The notes under the pieces were generated by a model. It was given only the letters and a program-made list of their open reading frames with translations. It ran no database searches and was not told the DNA's origin. The translations under genes were made by a program, and so were the position numbers. A DNA stretch of 38,673 nt from Paenibacillus sp. Soil522 (lineage in GTDB: Bacteria > Bacillota > Bacilli > Paenibacillales > Paenibacillaceae), in assembly GCF_001428245.1 (NCBI RefSeq), contig NZ_LMRV01000044.1, positions 283,670 through 322,342 on the forward strand, read 5' to 3'. The first letter of the stretch is position 1. Each line of letters starts with the position of its first letter. Shown piece after piece: positions 1 to 8,205 of this stretch.

Positions 1-2
1 CA

Positions 3-170
3 CAACTCAGCAATGCGGGCGTGGAGTTTTATAATCCGATCGTGATGGGGCTGGTGGAACCGAACGAGGGTCTGGCCAAGTTTAAGGAAAAGGCCTATGA
101 CAATGTGAAGAAAGTTCAAGCGGAGTATCAGAAGCAGCTGGATGAATATCTGGCTGGCAAGAACAAGTAA
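3..170 (+). CDS. Sugar ABC transporter solute-binding lipoprotein, C-terminal end (partial)
   Basis: The open frame enters from the left edge and ends at a TAA at 168-170, giving about 55 residues. The end is Lys/Glu/Gln-rich and helical (KVQAEYQKQLDEYLAGK), which is the usual tail of LplA/DUF3502-type extracellular binding proteins of Paenibacillus. It is followed at once by a strong terminator and then by a wrecked LplB-like permease, so it fits the binding protein of the same uptake system. Such proteins are membrane-anchored lipoproteins that deliver oligosaccharides to the permease. Only the tail is visible, so the family call rests on that tail and on context, and I cannot say whether the missing part is intact. 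Confidence 0.6.
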   Translation, partial: QLSNAGVEFYNPIVMGLVEPNEGLAKFKEKAYDNVKKVQAEYQKQLDEYLAGKNK

Positions 171-178
171 GTCATCAA

Positions 179-218
179 AAAAGCCGGCGGCCTTGAAACA
201 AGGCCGGCCGGTTTTTTT
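179..218 (+). terminator. Rho-independent terminator after the binding protein
   Basis: A GC-rich hairpin (GCCGGCGGCCTTG, 3-nt loop, CAAGGCCGGCCGG) is followed by seven T residues. It lies 9 bases after the stop codon of the binding protein and separates it from the permease remnant. Confidence 0.9.
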
Positions 219-417
219 AAAATTGTGCCCAGTAGCACGCATCATCTAGTTGGTGTATTTACTCAAGTATCGTTAAACTCCGTACTTTTCGCGAGTGATA
301 GAAATCGAACATTCACAGGGTGTTGCCGTTCATACCTATTGAGAAATTCAAGACTATACGTACGGCATCACGCATGCGTAATATGCAAGTAAAGAAGAAA
401 GGAAAGGAGAGCTTAAG

Positions 418-1167
418 ATGGGGATTTTGCAGGAGCTGAGGAAGAACAAATGGCTTTACGCGATGTCAATTCCCGTCATTGTTTAAGTGATTATTTTTTC
501 TTATTTGCCGATGTCCGCTCATATATTGGCCTTCAAGCAGTTTACACCGGCAAAGGGGCTCTGGGGGAGCGAATGGGTGGGCCTCGACAATCTGACTTTT
601 TTTCACCGGTCCGGATTGGCTGGGGTTACGTTGAATACGATTTACTTGAATCTTCTGTTCATTGTTTCGGGTACTGTATGTTCCTTATGTATTGCGCTGC
701 TGCTGAATGAAATTCATCATTCCTTATTCAAAAAGGTGACGCAATCGCTCGTCATTCTGCCGCATTTTATTTCCATTATCGTCGTTAATCTGATGGTCAT
801 GAATTTCTTTAACGGGCAGGACGGCATGATTAATCGCTCGCTGAAGGAATTTGGTTTCCAGACGATCTCCTGGTTTCAAACGCCGGAGGTTTGGCCTTGG
901 CTGCTCACGGTCATATTCATATGGAAGGGAGCAGGGGGGACCGATTATTTATCTTGCAACTTTAACGGGTTTCTCCGAGGAATATTATGAAAGCGCTACG
1001 GATGTGATCGATACGTATACGTACCGATCCTTGAGGTCCACGAATATGAACAGCTACAGCAATGCCGCGGCAGTCACCTTATTTCAGTCGGTTATGGGGC
1101 TGATCACCATATTTTGTTCTTCAATTAGGTTGTCCGCCGGGTCGATAACGATTCGAAGCTGTTCTAG
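418..1167 (+). pseudogene. LplB-like carbohydrate ABC permease, pseudogene
   Basis: The reading starts at ATG 418 behind an AAAGGAGAG ribosome site. It meets an in-frame TAA at 484-486 and continues in the same frame with a typical permease start (SYLPMSAHILAFKQF). An extra base in the G6 run at 934-939 shifts the frame, after which GGPIIYLATL reads on. Near 993-1003 the usual helix after YEAA is joined directly to DVIDTYTYR, so about 60 residues, including the EAA-loop region and a membrane segment, are missing in frame. A further frameshift near 1123 is needed to read the normal end (VVRRVDNDSKLF, stop 1165-1167). With one nonsense codon, two frameshifts and one deletion, this copy cannot make a working permease. 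Confidence 0.88.
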
Positions 1168-1182
1168 AAAGGGAGTGATGGT

Positions 1183-1257
1183 ATGAGCATGAAAAAGCGG
1201 GATTCACTGCTCGCGCTGCTGCTGCCGCTCTTGTTCTCCGCTTTCTGGAGCCGTTAA
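1183..1257 (+). pseudogene. Tiny ORF, probable remnant of a deleted downstream gene
   Basis: An ATG at 1183 sits behind a good ribosome site (GGGAGTG). It opens a 24-residue frame with a basic start and a hydrophobic stretch (LLALLLPLLF), ending at TAA 1255-1257. In intact loci of this type the next gene is usually the second permease (LplC-like). The position and ribosome site fit the start of such a gene whose body was deleted, but the residues do not let me prove which gene it was. It could also be a small membrane peptide. Confidence 0.35.
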
Positions 1258-1331
1258 GGGATAGGCGGCCGGTCTTCAGATCCGTATCGAAATCGGAGGA
1301 TTTAATTCCATAAGACGGAGGAGACGGATAG

Positions 1332-1992
1332 ATGAAACCTCATTTCCGGTATACCCCGGAGCCGGTTCCAGACTGCGAGTGGGCAAGCAAAATGGTGCTG
1401 AACCCGGCTATTGTTAAAGACCCGGCTTCCGATCGGCTGCATATGCTCTTCCGGGCAACGGGCCCATGGTCCCGGAAGCGCAAAAGGAGCCGGGGCAAAG
1501 AAACCGTCGATCTACCTCGCTGCGGCGGAAAAGTTGGAGGATTTCACGAGCGGCCGGGCAACCCACCGTCTGCTGGGGACGTGTAAATTCCACTGGGAAG
1601 AGGATCGGATCGGGGCAAGCTGGGCGCCGCTCCAAATTTCGGCTGGTGAATGGCTGGTTTCTTATCATGGCAAGAAAGACGCCAGCTTCGGCTATACGCA
1701 ATCCTTCATGATTTTGCGCGAGCAGGATAACGATTTCCCGGTTGTAGTGCATCGTAGCTCCGAACGATTGATGTACGCCAGCCAGGAGTGGGAGATGCCG
1801 AGCGATTATCCTACGCCTTGCTTATTTACAACGGGAGGAATAGTTATTGGAGATGATCTGATTATGTCTTATGGAGCAGCCGATCAGAAAACAGGCATTT
1901 CTTGGGTGAATTTTGCCGAGCTGGTGGAATATATCAAGCAATTTGACGCGGAAGGCCGGAAGGTGGAGAAAATAAACGCTTTACAGGAATGA
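1332..1992 (+). pseudogene. GH130-type glycoside phosphorylase, pseudogene with internal deletion
   Basis: The start (MKPHFRYTPEPVPDCEW...MVLNPAIV, then MLFRATGPW) matches the N-terminus of one GH130 branch. After ATGPW at about 1471 the frame changes. The text jumps straight to the C-terminal third (KPSIYLAAAEKLEDF, ISAGEWLVSYHGK, YTQSFMILRE, LIMSYGAAD), ending at TGA 1990-1992. The middle of the beta-propeller, which normally holds the catalytic Asp region, is missing, and only about 220 codons remain where intact proteins have roughly 350. Family members phosphorolyse or hydrolyse beta-mannosides. This copy is dead. It is distinct from the intact GH130 gene at 25.6-26.8 kb. Confidence 0.82.
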
Positions 1993-2038
1993 TTAACCGT
2001 CTTAACAAAATCGATGACTACTATGATGGAGGTTAATT

Positions 2039-4120
2039 ATGAACAAATGGTATAGATGGTATCGAGGTAATGCTTTTAAACTATTTCTAGCAATCCTGCT
2101 GTTATCATCGTTCATCCCTGCCGGAGGAGCTCTCGCGGGAGGTACGCTGCTTAAAACCGGAAACTATTATTATGGCCCTGCCCCGAATGCAGGTAATTTG
2201 CCCGACAAAGGGTCAACCGGCTTGGTATCGTCAGAGGGTGGCATACTTTTTGACGGCTTAACAACGACCTATGCCGGATGGATGGGAAGCGCGACCGCCC
2301 AAGGGACGGTGCAGGTGGTGTTTGATCTGCTGAAGGACTACCCGCTGGACAGCATAAACATCGTATTGAATTCACCCAACATCTATTGGGGGTTTAAACA
2401 ATTTACGGTCAAATACCGCTCCGAGGCTACAACAGATTATTACTATATTGCCGGCAAGCATGTAAAATCAGGAACCGCCTTGAACTATTCGGTCAACATC
2501 CCGATGAACAACAAGACGGCCAGATTTATTGTTATCGATATTAAGCGGTCGCACTCCTATCAGCATATCCCGCTCACGGAAGTGCAAATTTTTAAAGGCA
2601 CAGGCGATGAAGGGCAGAATCCGGCTGCTGCTTTTACCGCAGAGCAGATGCTGACTGAGCTTAAGAAAGACGCTTTGATGGTGGATAAATACGGGCAGTG
2701 GATTTATGAAACGTGGCCGGGAAAGGTTACAACTGACGCGCAATTGCAGCAGGAATATGCGAATGAGGCGATAGCGCTTGCGAAAGTTTCGCTGGAACGA
2801 AAAAAATATGATCAGTACGGCGGGATTAAAAGCGGGGGACAGTACACATGCAGCGGATTTTTCCGACTTGAACAAATCGATAATAAATGGTGGTTTATTA
2901 CGCCGGACGGCTATAAATTCATTTTAAAGGGCGTGGATTCGACAAGCATATGGGAGTGGGGATACGGAACACCGTTTAAGAAAACGGACGGTACTCCCCG
3001 GAGGGCGTTCGAGGAGCTTCCCGATCCGAGTGTCTATGCTCCCGCTTACTCCAATGACTCAAATGGCGAAAGAGTCAGCTTCGTCGTCGCCAACGTCATG
3101 AAAAAATACGGCATCAGCTATGAGTCGAAGTGGGAGGAAATCACCAAGAAGCGGTTGATCAATTGGGGCTTTAATGCCTTTAGCAAGTGGTCCAGACCTA
3201 ATAATGTCACGTTCCCCTATATAGAGGTTCTGCAAGATCCGCCAACTTTGAAAAGGATTCAATGGACGTACGATGTGTTCGATCCGCAGGCTGAATCCAT
3301 TATCGACAACGCCTTGAGCGCACAGCTTCAAAAGGCGAGGAATGACCGGTGGCTGATCGGCTACACTTACGATAACGAGGCCGGATGGTCGGCCGATATT
3401 GTAAAAGAGATTTTGACGTATAATTCGACATCTGCGGCGAAGGGCGCCTTTGTGGATTTTCTTGCGCCAAGATATAACAATGACATTAACTCGGTCAACC
3501 AGCTTCTTGGCACGAGCGCCGAATCATTTGACGCATTAAAGAATACATCGATCGCAATCGCGAGAGTTCCGGCTGCGGATGTATCGGACTATATCAAGCT
3601 GGCATCCAAAACGTACTTCTCGACGATCCGTAATATTATCGAAAAATATGATACGAACCATTTGTTCTTAGGTTCTTCTATCGTTCCCACCTGGCGGACC
3701 AGTCTGGATTGGGATTCGGCAGCCATGGAATTTGTGGATGCTTTTTCAGTAGATACTTATACGAACGATGCGGGATGGATTTCCAGATATGAAGCTTTCG
3801 GAAAACCGCTGTTGAATCTGGAATATACATTCAGCACTAGCGAGCGCGGGTTATCGCCCATCAATGCGTCTACAAGAACAGCTAGTATCGCGGACAGAGG
3901 CGCGGCTTTTAAAGCTTTCATCGAAAGCCAAACGGCACATCCGTTGTTTGTCGGCTCGGGCTGGTTTGAGTACTATGATCAAGCGGTTACCGGGCGCAAA
4001 GACGGCGAGAATTTCAATACAGGCTTGGTAAACCAGCAGGATCAGCCCTATACGGATATGGTCAATATCATGAAGACCGTAAATGCAGGGCTGGAAACGG
4101 TCCATGCGAACGGGGGCTAA
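2039..4120 (+). CDS. Secreted beta-agarase-like glycoside hydrolase (clan GH-A, GH50-like)
   Basis: 693 residues with a clear signal peptide (cleavage near ALA-G at 33-34) and an ATGGAGG ribosome site. Residues about 40-187 look like an F5/8 C (discoidin, CBM32-like) beta-sandwich. From about 270 a TIM-barrel module begins (FFRLEQIDNKWWFITPDG). The likely acid/base is Glu447 in YDNEAGW, and the likely nucleophile is Glu595 in PLLNLEYTF. The end (GSGWFEYYDQAVTGR...NTGLVNQQDQPY) is typical of GH50/agarase-like proteins. The protein should act outside the cell on a galactan or another beta-linked polysaccharide, but the true substrate cannot be read from sequence. It is intact although the genes just upstream are decayed, and it ends at a terminator shared with the next, convergent gene. 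Confidence 0.8.
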   Translation: MNKWYRWYRGNAFKLFLAILLLSSFIPAGGALAGGTLLKTGNYYYGPAPNAGNLPDKGSTGLVSSEGGILFDGLTTTYAGWMGSATAQGTVQVVFDLLKDYPLDSINIVLNSPNIYWGFKQFTVKYRSEATTDYYYIAGKHVKSGTALNYSVNIPMNNKTARFIVIDIKRSHSYQHIPLTEVQIFKGTGDEGQNPAAAFTAEQMLTELKKDALMVDKYGQWIYETWPGKVTTDAQLQQEYANEAIALAKVSLERKKYDQYGGIKSGGQYTCSGFFRLEQIDNKWWFITPDGYKFILKGVDSTSIWEWGYGTPFKKTDGTPRRAFEELPDPSVYAPAYSNDSNGERVSFVVANVMKKYGISYESKWEEITKKRLINWGFNAFSKWSRPNNVTFPYIEVLQDPPTLKRIQWTYDVFDPQAESIIDNALSAQLQKARNDRWLIGYTYDNEAGWSADIVKEILTYNSTSAAKGAFVDFLAPRYNNDINSVNQLLGTSAESFDALKNTSIAIARVPAADVSDYIKLASKTYFSTIRNIIEKYDTNHLFLGSSIVPTWRTSLDWDSAAMEFVDAFSVDTYTNDAGWISRYEAFGKPLLNLEYTFSTSERGLSPINASTRTASIADRGAAFKAFIESQTAHPLFVGSGWFEYYDQAVTGRKDGENFNTGLVNQQDQPYTDMVNIMKTVNAGLETVHANGG

Positions 4121-4161
4121 ACCCGGCCCCTAGCGAAATCAAATTATAAAAGGAAGGAAAT

Positions 4162-4203
4162 ACGTTTAGAGGCCTAAAATTGTATCAGGCCTCTAAACGT
4201 TTT
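4162..4203. terminator. Bidirectional terminator between convergent genes
   Basis: Near-perfect 14-bp arms (ACGTTTAGAGGCCT / AGGCCTCTAAACGT) enclose an 11-base loop, with four T residues on the plus side. It lies between the agarase-like gene and the DUF5667-like gene on the other strand and can serve both. Confidence 0.85.
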
Positions 4204-4212
4204 AACTTATTT

Positions 4213-5136
4213 TTAGTTGTGGTTTTTTTGATTTTTTTCACTGCGGTTATTTTCATGTTCTTTCTTCTGCTTCATGAGCATTTCTTGCTTTTCAATCTTA
4301 GCTTCCTTTTTAATCTTAGTTTCCTTGGTCTTTGTTTCCTTGGCCTTTGCGTCCTTCTCCGTTTTCGTTTTCTTGTTTAAAGCCGTTTGTTGCTCCGCCT
4401 CGGTTTTGATTGAGGAGGCTACAATGGCATCACTGGAAACAATGGTATCCGGATTTGCGTCAGCAGGAACGACCGCCTGGTCAGCTAAAGGCTCGGAAGC
4501 TTGCTCTTCTTGAACCTTATTTTCGAGCTTGGCAAGCTTTTTCTCCAAATGGCCGAAAGACTTTATAATATTTTTCAAGAGTGATTTTTGGGCTTGCGGG
4601 TTTTTCACCTTTTCCAGCGCAGCGGTTAGAGATAAAATATTATGCTGCAAGTCGGATTTAACCTCTACCGCCTGTTTTAGATCCTCATCCTCATTCTCCT
4701 CTTCCGCTTCAGAAGCTACTAATTCTATTGCAAGCTGCTGGTTTTCAATAGACTTCTGAAGGACTTGAACCGACTTTTCCGTTTCCCCCTTAGCATGTAA
4801 GGCAGTCGCTTCGGAAAGACGCTCCTGAGCGAATTCAGCGAGCAATCTAGCCTCCTTCAAATCGTCAGCCGTAATCGATAGTCTGATGTTTTCATAGACG
4901 ACTTTAATAAAATAGAAGAAATTCCCCGGCAAAAGGTTTGGAGTTTTCTCTTTGCTTTCCGAAACGGCCACCTCAGCCGATACATTCGTTGTCACCGTAG
5001 GAGAGAGTATCGGATCCGCCGCCTCCCCGGAAGCAAACGCACTGCCTGTCCCAACGCAGAATACAAGCATGCTAATTAAAGCGCCCTTTGCAAAGAAAGT
5101 ATTTCTTTTTGGCTCTGTTATTCGTTTTTGACTCAT
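4213..5136 (-). CDS. DUF5667-like exported protein with Lys-rich tail
   Basis: 307 residues. The start at 5136 (MSQKRI) is preferred because GAGGGTGGT lies 7 bases upstream, whereas the longer start at 5154 has no ribosome site. A signal peptide is seen at about 13-37 (ending GSAFASG). Residues about 65-190 carry the helical DUF5667 pattern (LLPGNFFYFIKVVYENIRLSIT...LAEFAQERLSEA). The C-terminal 80 residues are low-complexity and rich in Lys/Glu/Thr, with repeated KETKTKE-like units. Related proteins are exported, but their function is unknown; the basic tail may bind the wall or nucleic acid. It stands alone between convergent and intergenic stretches. Confidence 0.75.
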   Translation of the reverse strand: MSQKRITEPKRNTFFAKGALISMLVFCVGTGSAFASGEAADPILSPTVTTNVSAEVAVSESKEKTPNLLPGNFFYFIKVVYENIRLSITADDLKEARLLAEFAQERLSEATALHAKGETEKSVQVLQKSIENQQLAIELVASEAEEENEDEDLKQAVEVKSDLQHNILSLTAALEKVKNPQAQKSLLKNIIKSFGHLEKKLAKLENKVQEEQASEPLADQAVVPADANPDTIVSSDAIVASSIKTEAEQQTALNKKTKTEKDAKAKETKTKETKIKKEAKIEKQEMLMKQKKEHENNRSEKNQKNHN

Positions 5137-5372
5137 TCCGATTACCACCCTCATGTTATTGTTTTAGCTGCAGCTGTATTTAAACTATACGGCATCGGGA
5201 TATGTTTTCTGGGGGTTGACGGGTAACGCCCGCCCGGTAAGCAGCAAAATAGCATTAGTATACCGATATTATGAGGATAAGCGTATTGGATCCACAAAAT
5301 CAGCGCATCTGGGTAGCCTTTACTTTGTGTACTTGATAGAAGAACGCCATGTTTAGGGCGGCTTTGTGCGAT

Positions 5373-5744
5373 CTAGCTCCATGTCAGGAAGAAATCTGGT
5401 GAATTGCGTATCGATGCAGCCAAGAGCTCAATTGTGCCAACGGTGACTTGGGTTAGCCGCTCATATGCCGACTGGAAGAAAACGTGAAGCTCAGTGTCCG
5501 AATCCAGATCATCACGAGATACATTGGGAAAATCAGTCAGAAGAATGGGATGATTGCGGGTGCGGAGCATACCTTCAACATCTTGCAAAAATGAAACGAA
5601 TTCGAGATCCCCAAGCTCGCGCATCTTCTCGTTCAGCGCAGCCCATCTCGCCTCCTGAGCCAGAAAAAAGGCGCTCCACCAGTAAAATTCCTGTACCGAC
5701 TCTATAACATGGCTGTAATAAGTGCAGAAAATAAATCCCTTCAT
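5373..5744 (-). CDS. Hypothetical protein, 123 residues
   Basis: I do not recognise the family. The product is a mixed helical soluble protein with aromatic-rich stretches (EFYWWSAFFLAQEARWAALNEKM) and acidic patches (RDDLDSDTELHVFF). Its composition looks like a real protein, unlike the 80-residue frame on the other strand (5465-5707), which is Pro/Arg/Ser-rich and shadow-like. The ribosome site before ATG 5744 is weak (TTGGG), so a different start is possible. No signal peptide or membrane segment is evident. Confidence 0.5.
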   Translation of the reverse strand: MKGFIFCTYYSHVIESVQEFYWWSAFFLAQEARWAALNEKMRELGDLEFVSFLQDVEGMLRTRNHPILLTDFPNVSRDDLDSDTELHVFFQSAYERLTQVTVGTIELLAASIRNSPDFFLTWS

Positions 5745-5817
5745 CCCAATTGATAAAGTTTCGGTTGCCGTTTAAACTAAACTGAGGGACGGGACACGAA
5801 AGTTCAAAAAAAGTTAG

Positions 5818-5919
5818 TTAATTCCACCACGGCGTCCCTACTACTTCAATCGATCCTGGCATGATATCTGCGCTCGTCAGTAGAAAATTTTGATTTTCAT
5901 CCTTAAAATAAACCTTCAC
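5818..5919 (-). CDS. Possible 33-residue protein overlapping the ankyrin gene end
   Basis: A GTG at 5919 lies behind GGAG on the minus strand. It overlaps the last codons of the ankyrin gene in another frame and reads VKVYFKDENQNFLLTS...VVGTPWWN to a TAA at 5818-5820. The residues alternate like beta strands and look coding. The overlap would allow translational coupling to the ankyrin gene. It is short and has no family I recognise, so this may be chance or the remnant of a longer gene. Confidence 0.35.
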   Translation of the reverse strand: MKVYFKDENQNFLLTSADIMPGSIEVVGTPWWN

Positions 5920-6820
5920 TTATATGCTTCTCCAACAAAGCAATAATGGCTTCATATTTTTGCACCATGGCGTCCCGGTCCTTATTCTTATAATCAAAGA
6001 ATCCTTCACTGGCCGAGCTTTTTCCCCACTTCGCCAAACCGAGTGCATCTGCAAATCCGGTCTTTGTGAACAAATTCGGGTCTGCTCCGTTGTCGAGTAA
6101 ATATTGGACAACTTCCAGCTGGCCATGACTTACTGCATTATGCAAAAGTGTATAACCGTGATTAGGAATACCTATTTGAGTGTATTCAAACTCTTGATAG
6201 TTAATAGGGAAACCAGCATCCAACAGCACTTTCGTCTCCGCGACGCTATCGGTTGCAAAATCATACGGTAACATACCGTCCACGCCCATAGGTATCGTAA
6301 GGGCTCTCCAATCTTTTAGAAGATGCTTGAGCTGCTTCACATTGTCCGACAGTAGCGCGCTATTAAGGGCTTCCTGTTCGGATGACAATACCCAGATCAA
6401 CGCCATATCATCGCCTTTATAGTACTGAAGTGTCCCACCGCTAGATTCAACAATGAATCGAATGGGGATATACAAGGTTCCATTATCCAGCATAGGTGCC
6501 ATTTTGAGCGTTTTCTTCTGGTTGTCCACGTAAGCAGTCGTTGAATTAAGCTTTACTTTAATGGTATGGGTAGCGCTTGATAACAACCATTCTTTACTCG
6601 AAGCCGACCAAGTCAAGTTTAGATGCAGCGCAGAAGCCGCCGCACGCAGCGAAATCATATTTTCGGTGCGCCCTTGTTTCGTTATCTTCTTATAGACAAC
6701 GGATTGGCCGTCTACGTACAGCAATACTTGCGCCGCTTCTTTTGGTTTTGCCATCGTGGTTGGTGAATAAAGCAAGGTAATAAAGAAAATCAAGCCTAGA
6801 AGCAGATTTAACTTTTTCAT
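5903..6820 (-). CDS. Exported copper-amine-oxidase-N-like domain protein with ankyrin repeats
   Basis: 305 residues. A signal peptide spans about 1-24 (ending TTMA-K). Residues about 33-145 match the stalk or copper amine oxidase N-terminal-like domain common on Paenibacillus surface proteins (VYVDG-type start, ISLRAAASAL, LYIPIRFIVESSGG). Residues about 150-300 hold ankyrin-like repeats; the clearest is GYTLLHNAVSHGQLEVVQYL followed by DNGADPN. The likely role is protein-protein contact at or outside the membrane, with the partner unknown. The ribosome site is embedded in an unbroken run of eight G (minus strand; plus-strand C8 at 6827-6834), 6 bases before the ATG. Confidence 0.8.
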   Translation of the reverse strand: MKKLNLLLGLIFFITLLYSPTTMAKPKEAAQVLLYVDGQSVVYKKITKQGRTENMISLRAAASALHLNLTWSASSKEWLLSSATHTIKVKLNSTTAYVDNQKKTLKMAPMLDNGTLYIPIRFIVESSGGTLQYYKGDDMALIWVLSSEQEALNSALLSDNVKQLKHLLKDWRALTIPMGVDGMLPYDFATDSVAETKVLLDAGFPINYQEFEYTQIGIPNHGYTLLHNAVSHGQLEVVQYLLDNGADPNLFTKTGFADALGLAKWGKSSASEGFFDYKNKDRDAMVQKYEAIIALLEKHISEGLF

Positions 6821-6834
6821 CCATTTCCCCCCCC

Positions 6835-7133
6835 GTTATGAATCATTCCTCGCACCCATCCTTAGAAAATGGATACAGCATACCTATAATACAATGAATG
6901 CAACAAATGGAATACTAAACATATGCTGCACGTATAATTCATGATTATAATGTAGCTGTAGGTGACGAGGGAATAATTTATAGGATAGATAATCTATTAA
7001 AGAGAAACTCGGCGGCAAAATCCATTTTAAATATTCCTTTACGAGAATATTCGTGTTGTGGTATATTGATATCAGCAAGAAAATACAAACTCCAAACAAT
7101 AACGAACGCGTACAATTTACAGCAAGAGAACGG
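6835..7133. other. Intergenic region with divergent transcription starts
   Basis: About 300 bases of AT-rich DNA between the ankyrin gene (minus) and the ArsR gene (plus). A short palindrome, ATAGAT-A-ATCTAT, lies at 6985-6997, and the ArsR promoter lies at 7039-7067. I see no convincing gene; the overlapping short frames on the minus strand look like shadows. Confidence 0.5.
7039..7067 (+). promoter_or_regulatory. Extended -10 promoter for the ArsR/AHSA1 pair
   Basis: TATATT at 7062-7067 is preceded by TGG, an extended -10 element, with a weak TTACGA at 7039-7044 as the -35. The spacer contains the palindrome GAATATTC at 7045-7052, a plausible binding site for the regulator encoded downstream. 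This is assigned by pattern only. Confidence 0.45.
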
Positions 7134-7466
7134 ATGATGACCATGAATGCTAACGTCATGAGTGCCTTGGCAGAGCCTAACCGCATGCAGATTGTTGAGC
7201 TTTTGCGCGAACGTCCGCTCACCGTAGGGGAAATCGCCGAACGGCTGCAACTGCGCCAGCCTCAAGCATCCAAGCATTTGCGTGTTCTAAGTGAGGCTGG
7301 CATCGTGGAGGCCCAGGTGGACGCCAATCGCCGGATCTACAGGCTGCGGCCGGATCCTTTCAGGGAGCTGGACGATTGGCTGGAGAGCTACCGCGTCATA
7401 TGGGAGGAGCGGTTCGACCGCCTGGATGACTATTTGCAGAAGCTGCAGGGCAAGGAAACACGGTAA
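7134..7466 (+). CDS. ArsR-family transcriptional regulator
   Basis: 110 residues from ATG 7134. A farther upstream start at 7053 would lie on the -10 element and is unlikely. The winged-helix core is clear (ALAEPNRMQIVELL, LTVGEIAERLQLRQPQASKHLRVLSEAGIVEAQVDANRRIYRL), followed by a C-terminal helix (FRELDDWLESYRVIWEERFDRLDDYL). No metal-binding Cys cluster is seen, so metal sensing is unlikely. This subtype usually sits beside an AHSA1/SRPBCC gene, as here, and represses that pair. The exact start among the ATGs at 7134, 7137 and 7143 is uncertain. Confidence 0.85.
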   Translation: MMTMNANVMSALAEPNRMQIVELLRERPLTVGEIAERLQLRQPQASKHLRVLSEAGIVEAQVDANRRIYRLRPDPFRELDDWLESYRVIWEERFDRLDDYLQKLQGKETR

Positions 7467-7561
7467 GAGCAGCAAGACTGACCTTGGGATGATAGGTGAG
7501 TTTTGTGAACACTGTGACAGACTATTTTGACCAACTAATGAAATCGAGGAGGATGTTAAAA

Positions 7562-8080
7562 ATGACAAATCAAATGGTATCCAAGGTTGAGGAAAAGGTG
7601 CTTATCTTGGAGCGTGTGTTCAATGCCCCTCGCGAGCTGGTGTTCCAGGCGTTCTCGCAGGCGGAGCATCTGAAGCATTGGTGGGGTCCGAGAGGCTGGA
7701 CGCTTCCGGTATGCCATGTTGATTTCCGCATAGGCGGGGTTTGGCATTATTGCATGAAGTGCGAGGATAAGAACCAGGGCGATTACTATGGCATGGAATC
7801 ATGGGGCAAGGGTGTGTACCGTGAAATCGTCGTGCCGGAGAAGATTGTGTATGTGGATTATTTCTCCGATGCGGAGGGCAACGTGGCGGAAAATATGCCT
7901 GAAACGAACATAACGCTGACCTTCATCGAGACGGATAGCGGGACAAAGGTCATTAACCGCGCGGAATATGCGACGGCTGAAGGATTGCAGCAGGTGCTGG
8001 ATATGGGCATGCTGCAGGGCATCACAGATACCTGGAACAGACTGGTTGAGCATCTGGAGTCGATTCAGAAGAACGGTTAA
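7562..8080 (+). CDS. SRPBCC/AHSA1-family protein
   Basis: 172 residues. ATG 7562 is chosen because GAGGAGG lies 9 bases upstream; the longer frame from 7496 has no ribosome site. The fold signature of the activator-of-Hsp90-homology family is clear: ERVFNAPRELVFQAFSQAEHLKHWWGPRGWT, then HVDFRIGGVWHYCM, a mid-sheet (YREIVVPEKIVYVDYF) and a C-terminal helix (GMLQGITDTWNRLVEHLE). These proteins form a hydrophobic cup that binds small lipophilic ligands; the ligand here is unknown. It is co-transcribed with the ArsR gene 95 bases upstream and ends at a terminator. Confidence 0.87.
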   Translation: MTNQMVSKVEEKVLILERVFNAPRELVFQAFSQAEHLKHWWGPRGWTLPVCHVDFRIGGVWHYCMKCEDKNQGDYYGMESWGKGVYREIVVPEKIVYVDYFSDAEGNVAENMPETNITLTFIETDSGTKVINRAEYATAEGLQQVLDMGMLQGITDTWNRLVEHLESIQKNG

Positions 8081-8107
8081 ACTATTGGATGAACAAATGC
8101 TTTTTAT

Positions 8108-8139
8108 AAGAGAGATGACATAATCGTCATCTCTTTTTT
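8108..8139 (+). terminator. Terminator after AHSA1 gene
   Basis: AAGAGAGATGAC and GTCATCTCTTTT form an 11-12 bp stem with a short loop, followed directly by T residues. Confidence 0.9.
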
Positions 8140-8205
8140 CTTTTCGAGAATAGAAAACCTTCTGTTAACTGAATGTTTGAATTGTTTGTATATGGATCGA
8201 GAATA

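Noticed and set aside
4180..4759. Plus-strand frames rich in Phe/Leu/Ser
   Set aside because: They are shadows of the Lys/Glu-rich tail and helices of the DUF5667-like gene on the other strand.
5465..5707. 80-residue plus-strand frame with CGC and Pro/Ser-rich end
   Set aside because: It is antisense to the more protein-like 123-residue minus-strand frame and lacks a ribosome site.
7053..7133. Longer start for the ArsR gene at 7053
   Set aside because: The ATG lies on the promoter spacer before the -10 at 7062-7067, so it would not be in the transcript.
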